14,667 nucleotides of DNA from Planctomycetaceae bacterium. Its GTDB lineage: Bacteria > Planctomycetota > Planctomycetia > Pirellulales > Pirellulaceae. The stretch lies in contig DNPC01000608.1 of NCBI GenBank assembly GCA_003501565.1, forward strand, positions 1 through 14,667. Reading direction: 5' to 3'. A program made the position numbers and the translations under genes. Every line of letters begins with the position of its first letter. Within the stretch, counting starts at the first letter, position 1. This document shows positions 1 through 6,970 of the stretch, piece by piece. The notes below the pieces were generated by a model. That model saw only the letters and a list, made by a program, of their open reading frames with translations, was not told the DNA's origin and searched no databases.

Positions 1-53
1 GGCTTGTTTCTCACTGTTCAATTTGCGGTAGTCGTACATGTCTGTTTTTGTTT

Positions 54-119
54 GTAGTACCGGCTTCAGCCGGAACTTGTTCTTTTGTCGGGCTCGATTC
101 CGCCTGAAGGCGGTACTAC
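54..119. repeat. REP-type inverted pair (REPIN/BIME-like)
   Basis: Two 22-bp arms (54-75 and 98-119) face each other around a 22-bp spacer. Each arm begins, read inward, with GTAGTACCG and then forms its own small hairpin: CCGGCT-TC-AGCCGG on the left and CCGCCT-GA-AGGCGG on the right. The arms match as inverted repeats except for a compensating G/C swap in each hairpin stem. A GTAG tetranucleotide followed by a short palindrome is the known layout of bacterial REP sequences mobilised by RAYT (Y1-type) transposases. No such transposase lies in this window. The element sits just downstream of the leftward lipoprotein gene that ends at 205, where it could also stabilise the transcript end. Confidence 0.75.
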
Positions 120-204
120 GAACTGGGCGAACACAGCGGCTAAGCTTGTGTTGGGTCCTTCCATTGTCTGCAACTAGACATCAGCCCAATTCTGATGGCT
201 CGCT

Positions 205-783
205 TCACTGGTGGGATGGTGGCTGAAACGTCGACACGATTTCCCTGAAGATAGGCATGTAGCGTTTCCAAGCATTACGTTCAGCCATGGCTACCAAAAC
301 GACTAGTTCATTTCCCTGGGTTGTCATGAAATCAATCTTCACCCTATCATCCTTATCGTGTTGCGGAGTTTGCGGAGTCAGTGCCATCCATGTCATTGGA
401 ACACGTGCTTCATCAACCCGGCCTTCGCCGATCAGCATGAATCGCCCCGTATCGGATTTCTGTCGCTTCAGGACTTCTTCAACCGTGTGTGGTCGGCCCA
501 ACGGGTAACGTACGATGCGAATATTCTCTCCGAAGGTATCGTTACCGTCCTCAAGAGGAGACCGTATGCTGAGGATAGTTTTTTCCTCGTCTACGATTTC
601 CCATCCGTCAGGTACTCTGATGGTGTAGCCATCCGCAGCGATCTCTTCTCCGTTAAAGCTGGTTTTTGCAGGAGTATCGACCGGCACCTCTACAGACTCC
701 GGTTGGCTGGCTTGTTCGCTACATCCAACCACAAACATGCAGATCGCCATTGTTGTGAGAGAAGAAAACATTGCCCTAATCAT
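205..783 (-). CDS. Lipoprotein with PsbP/DcrB-like fold (putative)
   Basis: This is a 192-residue predicted lipoprotein. The N-terminus has a hydrophobic stretch (residues 8-20) ending in a lipobox VVGC with Cys21, so it should be lipid-anchored in the envelope. A low-complexity linker follows (about 22-45). The globular part opens with GYTIRVPDGWEI (52-63) and ends with a helix running into VSTFQ, a pattern typical of PsbP/DcrB/DUF1795-like proteins: small alpha-beta domains that bind ligands or stabilise complexes. No catalytic motif is visible. A TAGAAT element lies about 50 bp upstream (836-841) and the REP pair lies downstream, so the gene may be its own transcription unit. The lipoprotein call is firm; the fold assignment is inferred from sequence pattern and the biological role is unknown. 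Confidence 0.8.
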   Translation of the reverse strand: MIRAMFSSLTTMAICMFVVGCSEQASQPESVEVPVDTPAKTSFNGEEIAADGYTIRVPDGWEIVDEEKTILSIRSPLEDGNDTFGENIRIVRYPLGRPHTVEEVLKRQKSDTGRFMLIGEGRVDEARVPMTWMALTPQTPQHDKDDRVKIDFMTTQGNELVVLVAMAERNAWKRYMPIFREIVSTFQPPSHQ

Positions 784-835
784 TGATTACTCACTTAGGA
801 TGATCGTGTTTGTGGAAAGTGTCACGGAGAATGCG

Positions 836-841
836 ATTCTA
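836..841 (-). promoter_or_regulatory. Putative -10 element (TAGAAT) for lipoprotein gene
   Basis: Read leftward the site is GTTAGAATC (843-835), 52 bp before the ATG at 783. The same G[C/T]TAGAAT string occurs, correctly oriented, upstream of three other genes in the window. No convincing -35 hexamer is present at 16-18 bp spacing, so this is an inference from recurrence and position. Confidence 0.35.
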
Positions 842-871
842 ACCGTGCAAGACGTTGCTATCGATCGCAGG

Positions 872-991
872 CTAGTTCCCCTTGTTCTTGGTCAGCGTGA
901 TCACGATGAATATGACTGCAGCCACGAAGATCCCCATCATGCCAAGAACGACCAGGAGAAGCAAAAGCTCAGTGATACCGATTCCGAACAT
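872..991 (-). CDS. Small TatA-like single-span membrane protein (39 aa)
   Basis: An ATG at 991 opens a 39-codon frame ending in TAG at 872. The protein begins MFGIGITELLLLLVVLGMMG, continues with a strongly hydrophobic stretch to about residue 33, and ends TKNKGN. The start resembles the MFGIGxxELLxxL entry helix of TatA/TatB-type proteins, but the TatA amphipathic helix and charged tail are missing, so it is either a TatA-like small membrane protein or a chance resemblance within a single-span peptide. AGG lies 8 nt before the start, and a TAGAAT element lies 86 bp upstream. Hydrophobic codons are spread over the whole frame, which argues for real coding. The lipoprotein gene starts 88 bp downstream on the same strand. 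Function is unknown; a role in an envelope complex is possible. Confidence 0.6.
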   Translation of the reverse strand: MFGIGITELLLLLVVLGMMGIFVAAVIFIVITLTKNKGN

Positions 992-1076
992 ACTCGCTAC
1001 CTAAAGATGGATGACGACCGTGACCATTGGACGACCCCCTTAAACATGAAATTCGCCGCCGTACCGAACATTCCTG

Positions 1077-1082
1077 ATTCTA
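1077..1082 (-). promoter_or_regulatory. Putative -10 element (TAGAAT) for small membrane protein gene
   Basis: Read leftward, GCTAGAATC occupies 1084-1076, 86 bp before the ATG at 991. It matches the recurring G[C/T]TAGAAT motif. The -35 region (ATAAAG or nearby) is weak. The rest of the 992-1243 gap holds only an imperfect hairpin (1142-1165) and no gene that I can support. Confidence 0.33.
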
Positions 1083-1243
1083 GCCACGTTTGTCGCTAGC
1101 TTTATGGGGCAAACCGTTAAGACCGCGCTAGTACGCTAAGTCCCTTCGCTCCCGCATACGAAGGGGACACGATTATCTATGTCGACCGCAACGGTCCTTG
1201 GGAAAGTCTGGGCGTTTTTTAGTTGGGTCAGCGGCAGCCGTGA

Positions 1244-2047
1244 TCATGTGATCCGCTTCGGCATGCCAAGTAGGTAAAGGTGCTTGGCAGGCCGAGCGTC
1301 GACTCGGTCAATCTTCCATTCGTAGTCGCCATGGACGTCTTCGAGTAATGTCGCGAGATCATCGGGCGTGTAGGTTCTGGCGTTTGAGACAGCGCCGTCC
1401 CAGGCGAAACAGACAGGCAACACAGGTACGACGAACGAAAAGAAAAACTGAGTAAGGGTCATCGGTCGGGTGAATGCCGCGACGACGACTCCGAAGACAA
1501 AGTTTATAGGCAACCCTACCCACCACAGAAGTTTGGGCGCCGCGCTGTTATCACTGATTTCGTAGATCAGAATTGGGTCACGTGCGTCGACTGCCGCTTG
1601 TAGAATTCTTTTAGCAAGCGGGATGGGCATGTGGTGAAAACTGCAAACCATCGTCCGCATGCATTCCCCCGCAAATGGAATTTGTGCCGCTGCATCCACC
1701 GACGACCTTTGATACTGCACATTGGGATCGCCTGCGTTCTCAACGCGTGTGGCGGTGGTCTGATTCGGGTACAAGTCGGTCAAAGTGAGATTTAGTGAAT
1801 CTGCTTCCCAGCGATCACTTTCACGCAGTCGCTTCATCACGGCAATCATCGGGCCGCCATCGCCAGAACAAAGGTCAACCACGTGGCGGCGTCCCGACTG
1901 AACTAGGCCGGCTTCCAGTATCTCAGCGATCTTTTCATCTGTCTTTAGCCACCGATGAACGACGCTGATCATCCGCGTCATGCACCGCCGCAGCACGTCA
2001 GGAAACCAGCTTAGATCCTCGAATTCAAATAACTGAATACGTTTCAC
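1244..2047 (-). CDS. Class I SAM-dependent methyltransferase with hydrophobic segments
   Basis: This is a 267-residue protein if translation begins at the GTG at 2047. The SAM-binding motif I is VVDLCSGDGGP (56-66), followed by an acidic post-motif (LTLTDLYPNQ, 87-96) and a motif IV-like CSFHHMPIP (135-143). Two hydrophobic stretches (about 173-192 and 198-215) suggest membrane association. The open frame extends upstream to an ATG at 2143, but that overlaps the preceding gene by 35 bp and adds an unlikely N-terminus. The KRIQLFEFEDLSWFP start after the GTG is the conserved beginning of this family as I know it, and AGGA lies 9 nt upstream. The gene follows the thioredoxin-fold gene with a 61-nt gap, so the two are probably co-transcribed. 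The methylated substrate is unknown. Confidence 0.85.
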   Translation of the reverse strand: MKRIQLFEFEDLSWFPDVLRRCMTRMISVVHRWLKTDEKIAEILEAGLVQSGRRHVVDLCSGDGGPMIAVMKRLRESDRWEADSLNLTLTDLYPNQTTATRVENAGDPNVQYQRSSVDAAAQIPFAGECMRTMVCSFHHMPIPLAKRILQAAVDARDPILIYEISDNSAAPKLLWWVGLPINFVFGVVVAAFTRPMTLTQFFFSFVVPVLPVCFAWDGAVSNARTYTPDDLATLLEDVHGDYEWKIDRVDARPAKHLYLLGMPKRIT

Positions 2048-2108
2048 GTTGCATGATCCTGGGTTCGAACCGATAAACAAAGACGCAGTAAGACTTTCAT
2101 TGAAGGCG

Positions 2109-3473
2109 CTACGGAGAAAAATACTCGGCGTCGAAGTGGGCATTCTTCTTTAGGTAAGCACATTCCTCATTGAAGTCGAAGCACCAATTGAACCGGCGCA
2201 AGAAATCACAGCCAAGCACGTTGTATTGCTGCTTGGCAGTTGCACCATCAAAGAATGAAAAGGGAACTTGTTGCATCGTTTCACCGTTGATCTGAAAGCT
2301 CGGAATGTGAACACGTTTCGTGGCCAGCTTATTACCAGCCGCATCTACGATCGATCTCTTATCAATCACGGGTAGCTCAGTCAGAAACGGATGGTTTGAT
2401 GCGAGTTCGCCACTTAAGAGGCCGAATCCGCTAAATCCCGAATGGATCATAAAATCTGCCGAGGCATCTTGCTGTTTCGAAAACAGCTCGCCCGATACAA
2501 ACATCATCCCAGATTCACGCCGAAGGTTGAGTTTCTTCCACCCAGCCTGCTCTGATTTGATTTCAGCTGGCACATCCGACAAAAGTCTTATCTCAGATGC
2601 GGCGAAATCAAGCTGAATAATACTTGATTGCAACTGTTGGGGACCAAATTTACCATCAGTATCATGACCGGTATTCACATCTTCGAAGAGAGTAGTTTGT
2701 TGTGCGGCGAGTGAGCCAATTGCAAAACTAGCCTGGCCGTATCGGACTTCCGACTTTCCTCCCCACGTTTCGCTTTCAACTCGCCCGCCGAACGATATTT
2801 CAGGATACGAGGAAGCAGTCTTCTTCGTCACTGACACTGAATCTGCCGCAGTATGAAACATCATGTTGAGCGCGATTCTCCCGTCCAGCGTTGCCGGGAC
2901 GGAGATGTTGTTTGCCGAGGTCATGCGGAACGGAACGATTCTCTTTGGCTCGTTACCGGCACGCTGCTTTCGCAATGCATGTGTAGTAAGAATGTTGCTC
3001 GCCGCCCCCAACCATTGCGAAGCGTCCTCTTTAGGAAAGACGGTCCCCATTGCTTGCAGATCTTCGTCGAGTAGTACAGCGGCGGGTATGCCAGGAAGCT
3101 TATGTTTCTTGAACTGCTCGAACCAAATCGGGCTGCCTTTTGTCCGCGAATATCCTTTTCCAACTTGCAACTCTAATAGCACGAACTTGTCGTGGACCCA
3201 GCCAATGAAGTCAGGATGATCAATGATCTTCTCACCCTGGGCGACGCACGGCGGACACCACGGGCGTCCGTGAATCTCCATCAGAATCGGCTTGCCCGTG
3301 CGCTTGCTTTCCACCGCCGCCTCATCCAGGGAGGTATGCCATTTGAGTTGCACCCCTTCCGTGGCGTCATGTTCAGTTTTTTGAGCAACCAAAGTTGGGA
3401 CCGCAGCGAACTGCAAAGCGAGCACAACCAAGAATCCTGTTAGGCGCTGAATCCGCGTCATCGAACAAACCAT
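2109..3473 (-). CDS. Secreted thioredoxin-fold protein fused to aspartyl-protease-like lobes lacking catalytic Asp
   Basis: The protein has 454 residues. Residues 1-30 form a signal peptide ending near LVAQ. Residues about 40-165 form a thioredoxin-like domain with an intact WCPPC motif (Cys73, Cys76) and a cis-Pro-like GIPAAVLL segment (128-135), suggesting a periplasmic or secreted disulfide reductase. The remaining part (about 180-450) appears to hold two copies of a retropepsin/aspartyl-protease-like lobe: MMFHTAADSVSV (204-215) and FMIHSGFSGFGLL (341-353) sit where D[TS]G active-site loops belong, and NVLGCDFLRRFNWCFDF (418-434) matches the usual GxLGxDFLxxFxxxxDf ending. Both positions have His (207, 344) instead of Asp, so peptidase activity is unlikely. 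Starts at 3473 or 3461 are both possible; neither has a clear Shine-Dalgarno site. The thioredoxin call is firm; the lobe assignment is pattern-based inference. Confidence 0.85.
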   Translation of the reverse strand: MVCSMTRIQRLTGFLVVLALQFAAVPTLVAQKTEHDATEGVQLKWHTSLDEAAVESKRTGKPILMEIHGRPWCPPCVAQGEKIIDHPDFIGWVHDKFVLLELQVGKGYSRTKGSPIWFEQFKKHKLPGIPAAVLLDEDLQAMGTVFPKEDASQWLGAASNILTTHALRKQRAGNEPKRIVPFRMTSANNISVPATLDGRIALNMMFHTAADSVSVTKKTASSYPEISFGGRVESETWGGKSEVRYGQASFAIGSLAAQQTTLFEDVNTGHDTDGKFGPQQLQSSIIQLDFAASEIRLLSDVPAEIKSEQAGWKKLNLRRESGMMFVSGELFSKQQDASADFMIHSGFSGFGLLSGELASNHPFLTELPVIDKRSIVDAAGNKLATKRVHIPSFQINGETMQQVPFSFFDGATAKQQYNVLGCDFLRRFNWCFDFNEECAYLKKNAHFDAEYFSP

Positions 3474-3762
3474 AGATACTTGTTGAAAATGAAGATCGCT
3501 GAAATTTCACAGATGCATTGCAGCGCAATCTCTTAACATCACATCCGCCCAGACCATATCCAACAGTGAGTTCGCTTGTGGTGCGGCAATCTGACAGACT
3601 AGGAGCGGCGCTGCGACGCCTTAGCATCGTCGAAGTCTAAGTCTGGGTAAAGGGTGGGAGCTCGCCGTGCTTCACGCAGCGTGGATAAAGTGAACTGGTC
3701 TTAAGAGCAAGGTGTTATGGGATCGCGGATATCGATCACTTGGTGAACAAGATTCCTGAATT

Positions 3763-3802
3763 CTTGCGATTTCGCGTAAACACTTGCGATTTCGCGTAAA
3801 CA
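3763..3802. repeat. Perfect 20-bp tandem repeat (two copies)
   Basis: The unit CTTGCGATTTCGCGTAAACA occurs twice back to back (3763-3782 and 3783-3802) with no mismatch. Each copy contains a small dyad, GCGA-TT-TCGC. The 20-bp period is close to two helical turns, so both dyads face nearly the same side of the DNA. The repeat lies about 58 bp before the TAGAAT element and 115 bp before the DUF3500 start, a plausible operator position. It could also be a recent slippage duplication without function. Confidence 0.85.
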
Positions 3803-3859
3803 ATCGGGTTACCGCCGGACGCCTGCTATGCTGCCAATGTTGGAAGCGGTATGGCATGT

Positions 3860-3865
3860 TAGAAT
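3860..3865 (+). promoter_or_regulatory. Putative -10 element (TAGAAT) for DUF3500 gene
   Basis: GTTAGAATC lies 51 bp before the ATG at 3917 and matches the recurring element. TTGGAA (3840-3845) is upstream but only 14 bp away, shorter than a standard spacer. The call rests on position and recurrence. Confidence 0.35.
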
Positions 3866-3906
3866 CGGCCGCGACTGCCCTACTCAACTGCCAGCTTATT
3901 GTCTGT

Positions 3907-3910
3907 GGAG
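3907..3910 (+). promoter_or_regulatory. Ribosome binding site setting the DUF3500 start
   Basis: GGAG lies 6 nt before the ATG at 3917. It favours that ATG over an in-frame TTG at 3899, which lies ahead of this site and would place the site inside the coding region. Confidence 0.6.
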
Positions 3911-3916
3911 ATCGCA

Positions 3917-5065
3917 ATGATTCGCCTTTTGATTGTTTTAGGTTTACTTCTCGTTGTATCGAGCGACTTAAAGGCTCAACGACGTAACTTTGATGCTTCT
4001 CTCGCTGAGCCGTACCGAGGGATCGTTACGAGCGATGGCATCCCAAAAGGCCTTTTCAAAATCGAATCCACCGGCGTTTCTACCGAACCTGTCATGAATG
4101 CAGCTATCAAGTTCCTCGACTCTCTGACCCCAGAACAGCGAGAAACAACCCTGTTTCCAGCCGATGATCTCGAATGGCGCAAGTGGGCAAATCAGCACTT
4201 TTACAAGCGGCAGGGCTTCAGCTTTCAGCAGATGACAGACACGCAGCGCGACGTTGCGTTTGATCTACTGAAAGCAAGTCTGAGTGCGAAAGGCCTTAGG
4301 ACATCGAAGGACATCATGAAACTCAACGGCACGCTGGCGGAGCTAGCAGGTGACTTCGAAGAGTACGGCGAGTGGCTGTACCACATCACAATTATGGGAG
4401 AACCCTCCGGCACCAAACCATGGGGTTGGCAGCTGGACGGTCATCACCTGGTGATCAACTATTTCATCTTGGGTGATCAGGTTGTTATGTCACCCGTGTT
4501 CATGGGCAGTGAGCCCGTTGAGGCGAAGGCCGGCAAGTTCAAGGGCACCATCGTCATGCAGGAAGAGCAGAACGCTGGACTGGCATTCGTGCAAACGCTA
4601 ACCGAACAGCAACTCGACACGGCCGTGCTGTCCAGGCAAAAGCCGGGAACGAACAACTTGACCGAAGCTTTCCGTGACAATGTCGATTTGGATTATGCCG
4701 GAATCTGTGCATCTAAATTCACAACCGAACAGCAGAAGCAGTTTCTGTCACTGGTCGGCAAGTACGTCGGCAACATGAGAGAAGGACACGCGAAGGTCAA
4801 AATGTCCGAGGTTGAATCACATCTAAGCGAAACTTACTTTGCGTGGATCGGTGACATACAAGAAGACAGCGTGTTCTATTACCGAATTCACAGCCCGGTA
4901 ATTCTGATTGAGTTCGACCATCAACGGCGAATCGCTCCCCGGCGTGGGCGTCAAGCAACTCGTGATCACATTCACTCCGTAGTTCGAACGCCTAACGGGA
5001 ACGACTATGGCAAAGATCTTCTGCGACAACACTACGAAGATCATCCGCATGACCACAAGAAATAA
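3917..5065 (+). CDS. Secreted DUF3500 domain protein
   Basis: This is a 382-residue protein with a signal peptide (MIRLLIVLGLLLVVSS, cleavage near residue 20). The DUF3500 family signature is present: WGWQLDGHHL (169-178), an IEFDHQ segment (331-336) and HIHSVVRTPNGNDYG (351-365), followed by LLRQHYEDH. The several conserved His and Asp residues would suit metal binding or hydrolase chemistry, but no activity is established for the family to my knowledge. A short stretch between FDHQ and HIH (about 337-350) is unusually Arg-rich (RRIAPRRGRQATR) compared with the surrounding sequence. The gene stands alone on the plus strand, preceded by a 20-bp tandem repeat and converging on the sulfatase gene. 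The family assignment is firm; function is unknown. Confidence 0.92.
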   Translation: MIRLLIVLGLLLVVSSDLKAQRRNFDASLAEPYRGIVTSDGIPKGLFKIESTGVSTEPVMNAAIKFLDSLTPEQRETTLFPADDLEWRKWANQHFYKRQGFSFQQMTDTQRDVAFDLLKASLSAKGLRTSKDIMKLNGTLAELAGDFEEYGEWLYHITIMGEPSGTKPWGWQLDGHHLVINYFILGDQVVMSPVFMGSEPVEAKAGKFKGTIVMQEEQNAGLAFVQTLTEQQLDTAVLSRQKPGTNNLTEAFRDNVDLDYAGICASKFTTEQQKQFLSLVGKYVGNMREGHAKVKMSEVESHLSETYFAWIGDIQEDSVFYYRIHSPVILIEFDHQRRIAPRRGRQATRDHIHSVVRTPNGNDYGKDLLRQHYEDHPHDHKK

Positions 5066-5188
5066 TCGCGTGTCTGGGAAGCGTTATGATCCATTTCCTA
5101 CCAGCTAGTCCGCAATAACAGAAGGCTAATTACGACGATCAGCCGAACGTTCAAAAAGTTGCGACCGAGCTGCAACTGGGCTGACATT

Positions 5189-5224
5189 CAAGTTTCCTGC
5201 TTCACCGTAGTTTTGGGAAACTTG
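5189..5224. terminator. Hairpin between convergent genes (possible bidirectional terminator)
   Basis: CAAGTTTCC (5189-5197) and GGAAACTTG (5216-5224) form a perfect 9-bp stem with an 18-nt loop. It lies between the ends of the convergent DUF3500 (5065) and sulfatase (5251) genes. There is no U-tract on either side, so it is not a textbook intrinsic terminator; a processing or stability hairpin is equally possible. Confidence 0.4.
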
Positions 5225-5250
5225 GGGGAGACCAATTGGCAGTTCATTCC

Positions 5251-6852
5251 TTACTTGATCTCACGCAGTGGCTGATCGACGATAAAGGCGTCGGGAAAGT
5301 CGGCTGCTTTCACTCCGCCCTGACCACGTAGACGCTTATTCTGCCTGCGGCCGCGTGGCGGGTTCATCGGAATTTCCATACCTCCCAGTTCCTGCATCAT
5401 CGCATACAGCCGATTCTGCATTTGCTCTTTCGTACGAGCAAATTCGGGATCGTGGATAAGGTTGTTTTGCTCCTTGGGATCGGCTTGTATGTCAAAAAGC
5501 TCATCGGTGTCCCAGAGTCCGTAGTACGTTGTGTATTTGTACTGTTCGCCGCGCAACGAAAAATGCGTCGGAGTCTGAGGGTAGTTCTGCTCCCAGTAGT
5601 AGACGTAGAGAAAGTAGTCACGCCAGGGGATCGTCTGGCGTTGTTCTTTCGGAAGTTGGGCCAGAGGCAGAAAACTTTGCCCGTCCATGTGGGGTGGCTT
5701 CTCCAGCCCCATGGCTTGTAGAACCGTTGGCGCGATGTCGATATTGGCCACAACCTGTTCAACAACTGAACCGCCCTCAATCGTGTCGGGGCACTGCATC
5801 AGCATCGGAACGCGACTGGACGTTTCGTAAGCCACTCGTTTATCGAATAGTCCGTGTTCGCCGAACATAAATCCGTTGTCGCCCATGTAGATCACGAGCG
5901 TCTCGTCATAGATGCTCATCTCCTTCAACTGCTGCATGACGGCCCCAATGCTGTCATCAACACTGCTGAGAGCTTCACAATATCTCTTGTAAAATTCTCC
6001 GACGCTTTGGCCTGTGTGCAAGGCAAAATCCATGCCGTGCCAGCTGTTGCGTTGATCCAGCAGCCATCGGGGACGATTCTTTGAGTTGTTCTTTAGCAGC
6101 TCACTGGATTCCGGGAACGTAAACGGCTTGTCTTCGAGTGTGCCTTTATACTTTGGTTCTGGTGTAAACGGCCCGTGCACCGCCTTGTGTGACAAGTAGA
6201 GAAAGAACGGTTCGTCGGCTTTCTGTTGCTCAAGAAACTCAATGGCTTTCTTTGTCAGCAGCGTAGTGATATACCCCTCTTGAGCAACTCGTTGCCCGTT
6301 TTCATTGATCGTGTACTTTGGGCCCGGCGAGTAGTAGTGTCCCTGGCCTTTGAAACTGAACCAATAGTCGAATCCGGGCCGAGGTTCATCACTGGCCGAC
6401 CCCATATGCCATTTTCCGATGAAGCCCGTGTTGTAACCCGCTTGCTGCAAATACTGAGGGAAGAACAATGTGCCTTTCGGGACAGCCCGCTGGTTGTCGA
6501 TTACGCGGTGCCGAAAGGTGTACAGTCCCGTCAGGATAGAAGCACGGCTGGGCGAGCAGAGTGAGGTTGTGACGAAGGCGTTCTTGAGATGGGCTCCGTT
6601 CTTCGCCATCGCGTCCATGTGCGGCGTTTTCGCGAAAGGATGCCCCATAAAGCTCATCGCATCGTAGCGGTGATCGTCTGACAGAATGAAAACCACGTTT
6701 CTTGGTTTGTTGTCTTTGGTCCTGACCGCCTGGATCGTCGACGGAACTGGAACAACCTGTGCACCAGCCAGCCCCGCAAGACAAATCACTTGCAACCAAG
6801 CAATCGTCAGCTTCAAATCCCTGAATCGGAATGTGTTCTCAATCAATGCCAT
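5251..6852 (-). CDS. Secreted type I (formylglycine) sulfatase
   Basis: The protein has 533 residues and an N-terminal signal peptide (hydrophobic 15-31, ending GAQ). It hydrolyses sulfate esters, most likely on a polysaccharide or aminosugar, outside the cytoplasm. The S1 sulfatase active site is complete: metal-binding DD at 59-60, the C-x-P-x-R motif with Cys99 (to become formylglycine), Pro101 and Arg103, GKWHMG with Lys147 and His149, the SHKAVHGPF segment (221-229), GDNG with Asp325 and Asn326, and Lys338. WHGMDF and FYKRYCEALSSVDDSIG (287-303) resemble N-acetylglucosamine-6-sulfatase-like members, but substrate cannot be assigned. The C-terminal tail (about 497-512) is Arg-rich. No sulfatase-maturing enzyme is encoded here. 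It is the last gene of the leftward block, 118 nt after the agarase-like gene. Confidence 0.95.
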   Translation of the reverse strand: MALIENTFRFRDLKLTIAWLQVICLAGLAGAQVVPVPSTIQAVRTKDNKPRNVVFILSDDHRYDAMSFMGHPFAKTPHMDAMAKNGAHLKNAFVTTSLCSPSRASILTGLYTFRHRVIDNQRAVPKGTLFFPQYLQQAGYNTGFIGKWHMGSASDEPRPGFDYWFSFKGQGHYYSPGPKYTINENGQRVAQEGYITTLLTKKAIEFLEQQKADEPFFLYLSHKAVHGPFTPEPKYKGTLEDKPFTFPESSELLKNNSKNRPRWLLDQRNSWHGMDFALHTGQSVGEFYKRYCEALSSVDDSIGAVMQQLKEMSIYDETLVIYMGDNGFMFGEHGLFDKRVAYETSSRVPMLMQCPDTIEGGSVVEQVVANIDIAPTVLQAMGLEKPPHMDGQSFLPLAQLPKEQRQTIPWRDYFLYVYYWEQNYPQTPTHFSLRGEQYKYTTYYGLWDTDELFDIQADPKEQNNLIHDPEFARTKEQMQNRLYAMMQELGGMEIPMNPPRGRRQNKRLRGQGGVKAADFPDAFIVDQPLREIK

Positions 6853-6970
6853 GTTGCAGTCTCTTGGAGTGGTTGGTTATACAAACGTTCGCTCGACTTT
6901 CGCAGAGCGATGCTTGTTAGCAGGGCGAGTGCCATCGTGGTGGACTTCATAAATTATGTCTCGCGTGAGG

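Larger units (their letters stand above)
3474..3916. other. Divergent intergenic region (443 bp)
   Basis: This gap separates the leftward thioredoxin-fold gene from the rightward DUF3500 gene, so it should carry promoters for both. It contains a perfect 20-bp tandem duplication (3763-3802), a TAGAAT element facing the DUF3500 gene (3860-3865) and a small GATCG/CGATC hairpin (3721-3737). No coding frame with a credible start and protein-like composition was found on either strand. Confidence 0.6.

Noticed and set aside
1142..1165. Hairpin CCCTTCG / CGAAGGG as a terminator.
   Set aside because: The stem is 7 bp with a 10-nt loop, has no U-tract on either strand, and lies downstream of the leftward methyltransferase end by about 80 bp; support is too weak.
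1180..1278. A 32-codon plus-strand frame starting MSTATVLGKVWAFF.
   Set aside because: No ribosome site, and it overlaps the end of the methyltransferase gene in antisense.
3721..3782. A possible coding stretch reading IADIDHLVNKIPEFLRFRVN.
   Set aside because: No start codon or ribosome site, and the frame stops inside the tandem repeat.
4920..4981. Alternate-frame peptide INGESLPGVGVKQLVITFTP inside the DUF3500 gene, suggesting a frameshift or dual coding.
   Set aside because: The main frame continues into the family-conserved HIHSVVRTPNGNDYG, which begins before the alternate frame ends in TAG. A single frameshift is therefore excluded; the alternate reading is probably chance.
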